A stretch of DNA of 64,000 nucleotides, taken from contig NZ_AOLQ01000031.1 of NCBI RefSeq assembly GCF_000337775.1, forward strand, positions 1 to 64,000, given 5' to 3'. Made by a program: the position numbers and the translations under genes. This document shows positions 61,206-64,000 of the stretch, in pieces. Each line of letters opens with the position of its first letter. Within the stretch, counting starts at the first letter, position 1. Under the pieces are notes generated by a model that was not told the DNA's origin, did no database searches, and worked only from the letters and a program-made list of their open reading frames with translations. Origin of the DNA: Haloarcula vallismortis ATCC 29715. GTDB taxonomy: Archaea; Halobacteriota; Halobacteria; Halobacteriales; Haloarculaceae.

Positions 61206-62289
61206 CGACACGGGAGCGGACGGCCAGCGCCTCGCCGCCGTCGTCGCCAAACCGCGCTCACAGGTTGCTATCGAATCCCTGCGGGCCGAGGGTGTCTACG
61301 ACGATACCAGAAGCGTCACCGAGTGGACCGCAGACAGCGTCGCCGTCCCGGTGACTGCCCCGCCACAGGAGACACAGTGCCGGGAGGTCGTCCGGCAGGT
61401 CGGCGAACGCCGCCTCCGAACGCTCGATGACCACCTCCGGGAACGGGGCTGGAGCGACGAGGAAATCGCCGCCGCACCCAGCTCGTGGGCCGTGCTCGGC
61501 TCCGTCGTGCTGGTCGACATCGGCGACAGCCCCCGGCCAGCGGAAGTCGGCGAGGCGCTGCTGGCGCTTCACGGCGAAGCCGAGACGGTGCTGGCTCGCC
61601 ACGGCATCTCCGGCGAGCACCGCGAACCCAGTGTCGAAGTGATTGCTGGCGATGGCGACACCGAGACAATCCACACCGAACACGGAACCCGGTACGCGAT
61701 GGACCTCGCGGAAGTCATGTTCTCGCCCGGGAACAAGGCCGAGCGGGCACGGATGGGGGATATCGTCAGCGAGGGGCGGGGGACCCGGCCCTCGGGACGG
61801 GCGAGCGGTGAAGCCGCGAGCGAGGACGGCGAGCGTGTGCTGGATATGTTCGCCGGCATCGGCTACTTCACACTCCCGATGGCCCGCGCCGGTGCACACG
61901 TCACTGCCGTCGAGCGCAACCCAACCGCGTTCCGCTTTCTCGTCGAGAACGTCGTGCTGAACGACGTAGACGAGCGGGTCCACCCCTACCGGGCCGACTG
62001 TCGTGATGTCGTCCCGGGCTTTGCCGAGGAGGGGCGGGCCGACCGAGTGGTAATGGGCTACTACGAAGCGCATGAGTATCTCGACAGCGCGCTCGATGCG
62101 CTCGCACCCGGCGGCGTCCTGCACATGCACGAGGCGACGCCGGACGCACTCGTCTTCGACCGGCCCATCGAGCGGCTGGAGGCGGCCGCTTCCGAGGCCG
62201 ACCGAGCGGTCGAGGTGCTGGACACCCGTCGGGTCAAGGAGTACAGCGAGGGCGTCGCACACGTTGTCGTCGACGCACGAGTACGGTAG
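61198..62289 (+). CDS. taw2: Class I SAM-dependent tRNA wybutosine-type enzyme (Taw2-like)
   Basis: This 363-residue protein belongs to the Trm5/Tyw2 group. The motif VLDMFAGIGYFTLPMA (about 214-229), and DRVVMGYYEAHEYLDSAL instead of the Trm5-type N-P-P-x motif, point to Taw2, which attaches the aminocarboxypropyl group of SAM to the guanosine at position 37 of tRNA-Phe. An insertion of about 20 residues (SEGRGTRPSGRASGEAAS) separates the N-terminal part from the core. It starts inside the nmd3 stop region (8-nt overlap). A Trm5-like methyltransferase function is the alternative. Confidence 0.8.
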   Translation: MSDDTGADGQRLAAVVAKPRSQVAIESLRAEGVYDDTRSVTEWTADSVAVPVTAPPQETQCREVVRQVGERRLRTLDDHLRERGWSDEEIAAAPSSWAVLGSVVLVDIGDSPRPAEVGEALLALHGEAETVLARHGISGEHREPSVEVIAGDGDTETIHTEHGTRYAMDLAEVMFSPGNKAERARMGDIVSEGRGTRPSGRASGEAASEDGERVLDMFAGIGYFTLPMARAGAHVTAVERNPTAFRFLVENVVLNDVDERVHPYRADCRDVVPGFAEEGRADRVVMGYYEAHEYLDSALDALAPGGVLHMHEATPDALVFDRPIERLEAAASEADRAVEVLDTRRVKEYSEGVAHVVVDARVR

Positions 62290-62384
62290 GGCGTTTTTAC
62301 TGGAATAGCCGTGGCTTGAGAGTTGTCAGACCACACCCGAAAGGCGGTCGTAACGCCTAATTGGGCGAGTAATCAAGAGTTTGC

Positions 62385-62474
62385 ATGGATACACAGCAGA
62401 TTATCGCCATCATCATGGTCGTCCTGATGGTCGGGTCGTCAGTGGTCTATGGATTAGCCTTCGCCTTCTTCTAA
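62385..62474 (+). CDS. 29-residue membrane microprotein
   Basis: This tiny ORF begins ATG at 62385 and reads MDTQQIIAIIMVVLMVGSSV..., one hydrophobic helix from about residue 5 to the C-terminus, ending AFF. The stop TAA at 62472-62474 overlaps the stop codon of the convergent helicase gene. I recall similar very short hydrophobic proteins in haloarchaeal genomes but cannot name the family. Its length makes it easy to miss in gene calls. Confidence 0.6.
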   Translation: MDTQQIIAIIMVVLMVGSSVVYGLAFAFF

Positions 62475-64000
62475 TCCCAGACGTCCGAAAGCGGATGGTT
62501 GTCGTCACCGGAGCGCGAGCGCGAACGGTTGTGCCGGCGTTTCGTGCCCGAACTGACCGCTGACAGCGCCTGATCCGGTGCGAACCGCGGCAGGTCGGGC
62601 GCTGAGAGGCGGTCGACCTGTGCGCGGAACCAGTCGGGCATATCGTGGTCAGCGCGGTCAAAGAGGTCGAGTAGCGACGAGTCAGCGAGGTACGTCGCGC
62701 CGTAGTCGTCTGGCGCGCGGACGACGCGGCCACAGGCCTGTATGACCGTCCGCAGCGCCGTCCGGTAGTACCAGCCCCACTGGTCGTCTTCGAGTCGGCA
62801 GGCGACGCGTGAGTCTCTAGTGTTGGGGTAGGGAGCCTTGCACAGCACCTGCCAGCGACAGAGGTCACCCTCCAGGTCGAGGGCTTCCTCCATCTTCACC
62901 GAGAGAAAGACGTCGGGGTTGTCGCTGCGCTTCCAGGCGGACAGCGCGCCGTCTCGGCCCTCCTTGTCGTGGGTGCGGACGCGAGCGCCGACGCCAAAGT
63001 CGTCGAGCAACTCCTTCAGTTGCTCCTGAATGGCGTATGAGTGGCAGTGGATTAGTCCCTTCTCGTCGGGATGGTGAGCCATGATACGCACGATGGTTCG
63101 GGCGATGGCCGGTAGCGTGTCGTCGCGGTGCTCGTATGTCATCTTCCCCTGGGCCACGTCGTACAGCGGCCGGTTCTCGACGGGGAAGGTGTGGCCGACC
63201 TCGACGAGCGCGACGTTGCTGGGGTCGAGGCCAACGTTGGCACAGAATGCCTCCTTGTTGAGGATGGTCGCCGACAGCAGGGCGAAGCGGTTACCCCGGT
63301 CCCAGACGGTGTGTTTGAGGTAGCGCTCGGGGTTCATCGGCTTGATCGTCACCGGCGCGTGGTCGCCGTCAGCCTGGTCGACGACCCAGGTCGTCGCGCT
63401 CTCGGTGTCGGTGTAGTCCTCGCGGAACCACCCGAGGTCCTGTCGGAGCGTGTTCAGCGAGTCCCGTTCTGCCACCTCCTCACCGGTCAACTCCGCCTTC
63501 TGTCGCAGTTCCTTCACGCGGCGCTCAGCGAGGTGTTCGACGCGCTCAGTGAAGGCGACGGCCTCGTCTAGCCCGTCGATGTCGGGGACGTCGATGTCGT
63601 GCCACATCGGAATCGTCCCCGGCGAGAGGTCGATGGTGGCGTACATCTCTGCCCACTCGCCCAGACCGTGGGCCTCGTCGATGACAACCACGTCGCGTTT
63701 CCCGAACACGTCGCTGCCGGCAGTCTGCATGAAGTAGGCCAGCGTCATCGCGGCGATGCGGCGGTTCGAGGCGATGGCGCGGTCCGAGAAGTACGGGCAG
63801 CGGTGCTTGACCTGACAGTCAAACTTCCGTTCGCGCACGCACGGGGCCTGATTCACCGGCGTGTCCGTCTCGCCGGGGAGGATGCAGTCGTAATTGTTCT
63901 TCCCGCGGATGACACACAGATCCTCCAGCAGGGCGTCCTCGGCCACGTCGTCTAACTGAGAGACCTGCGGCGTGGTGTAGTAGGCATCGATGACCTGCTC
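62471..64000 (-). CDS. XPD/Rad3-type Fe-S DNA helicase (partial, N-terminus off window)
   Basis: At least 509 residues are visible; the frame runs through the right edge, where the Walker A region should lie. Four Cys of a likely iron-sulfur cluster are seen in LEDLCVIRGKNNYDCILPG and APCVRERKFDCQVKHRCPYF. The DEAH box is VVVIDEAHGLGEWAE, FALLSATIL (motif III-like) follows, and motif VI is QACGRVVRAPDDYGATYLAD. These identify the DinG/XPD/Rad3 family of 5'-3' helicases in repair. The C-terminal tail is basic and Ser-rich (KRRHNRSRSRSGDD). Its stop codon overlaps that of the 29-residue microprotein. Confidence 0.92.
   Translation of the reverse strand, partial: EQVIDAYYTTPQVSQLDDVAEDALLEDLCVIRGKNNYDCILPGETDTPVNQAPCVRERKFDCQVKHRCPYFSDRAIASNRRIAAMTLAYFMQTAGSDVFGKRDVVVIDEAHGLGEWAEMYATIDLSPGTIPMWHDIDVPDIDGLDEAVAFTERVEHLAERRVKELRQKAELTGEEVAERDSLNTLRQDLGWFREDYTDTESATTWVVDQADGDHAPVTIKPMNPERYLKHTVWDRGNRFALLSATILNKEAFCANVGLDPSNVALVEVGHTFPVENRPLYDVAQGKMTYEHRDDTLPAIARTIVRIMAHHPDEKGLIHCHSYAIQEQLKELLDDFGVGARVRTHDKEGRDGALSAWKRSDNPDVFLSVKMEEALDLEGDLCRWQVLCKAPYPNTRDSRVACRLEDDQWGWYYRTALRTVIQACGRVVRAPDDYGATYLADSSLLDLFDRADHDMPDWFRAQVDRLSAPDLPRFAPDQALSAVSSGTKRRHNRSRSRSGDDNHPLSDVWD

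Overview
This 64 kb window is chromosomal DNA of an extreme halophilic archaeon (class Halobacteria). The evidence is a GC-rich sequence, very acidic predicted proteins, the chromatin protein MC1, a thermosome with a Gly-Gly-Met tail, a RadA recombinase, archaeal TATA-type promoters at near-leaderless genes, and a haloarchaeal 16S rRNA. Gene content points to Haloarcula or a close relative; this is inferred from memory, not from a search. I saw no phage, insertion sequence or CRISPR array. It reads as core genome with scattered small lineage-specific genes.

Layout. 1-2200 (minus strand) is the start of an rRNA operon: three tandem promoters, the leader, 16S rRNA inside a processing stem with a canonical bulge-helix-bulge, tRNA-Ala(UGC), and a spacer promoter facing the 23S gene beyond the left edge. 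2370-4446 holds MC1, an AbrB-like small protein and pyrD. 4498-11637 is a minus-strand block for tRNA charging and splicing: pheT, pheS (with a short Phe-rich leader ORF upstream), trpS, endA and a NucS-N/zinc-ribbon protein. 11756-16419 has a HAD phosphatase, a small membrane protein, a Ski2/Hel308-like helicase and a methyltransferase. 16575-23318 is lipoic acid synthesis plus a complete 2-oxoacid dehydrogenase complex (lipA, E1a, E1b, E2, a membrane protein, E3). 23459-29559 has a membrane protein, an aldo/keto reductase, pheA, hsp20, a peroxiredoxin and leuS.

29711-36582 has a histidine kinase with a degenerate receiver, a tandem pair of tiny zinc-ribbon proteins, an OCD-family enzyme, a lipoprotein and the thermosome. 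36719-43445 has a methyltransferase, mutS, a Bat-type HTH regulator beside a stand-alone HalOD1 protein, and nucS, so two mismatch-repair nuclease systems lie about 1.2 kb apart. 43555-50606 is mostly small oxidoreductases, aldo/keto reductases, cupin, PHP and small haloarchaeal families. 50603-55263 has a KaiC-like ATPase and partner, a possible nucleotide-modification-associated protein, an acyltransferase, a CPBP protease and another aldo/keto reductase. 55642-64000 has radA, an envelope-stress operon (htpX, PspAB-like, membrane protein), an SDR, nmd3-taw2, a 29-residue membrane microprotein, and an XPD/Rad3-type helicase cut by the right edge.

The most interesting unexplained signal is at 7876-7956: a near-leaderless 26-codon ORF with four Phe codons in its last seven codons, followed by RNA hairpins, just upstream of the phenylalanyl-tRNA synthetase operon. 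It looks like a Phe-sensing leader peptide in an archaeon.
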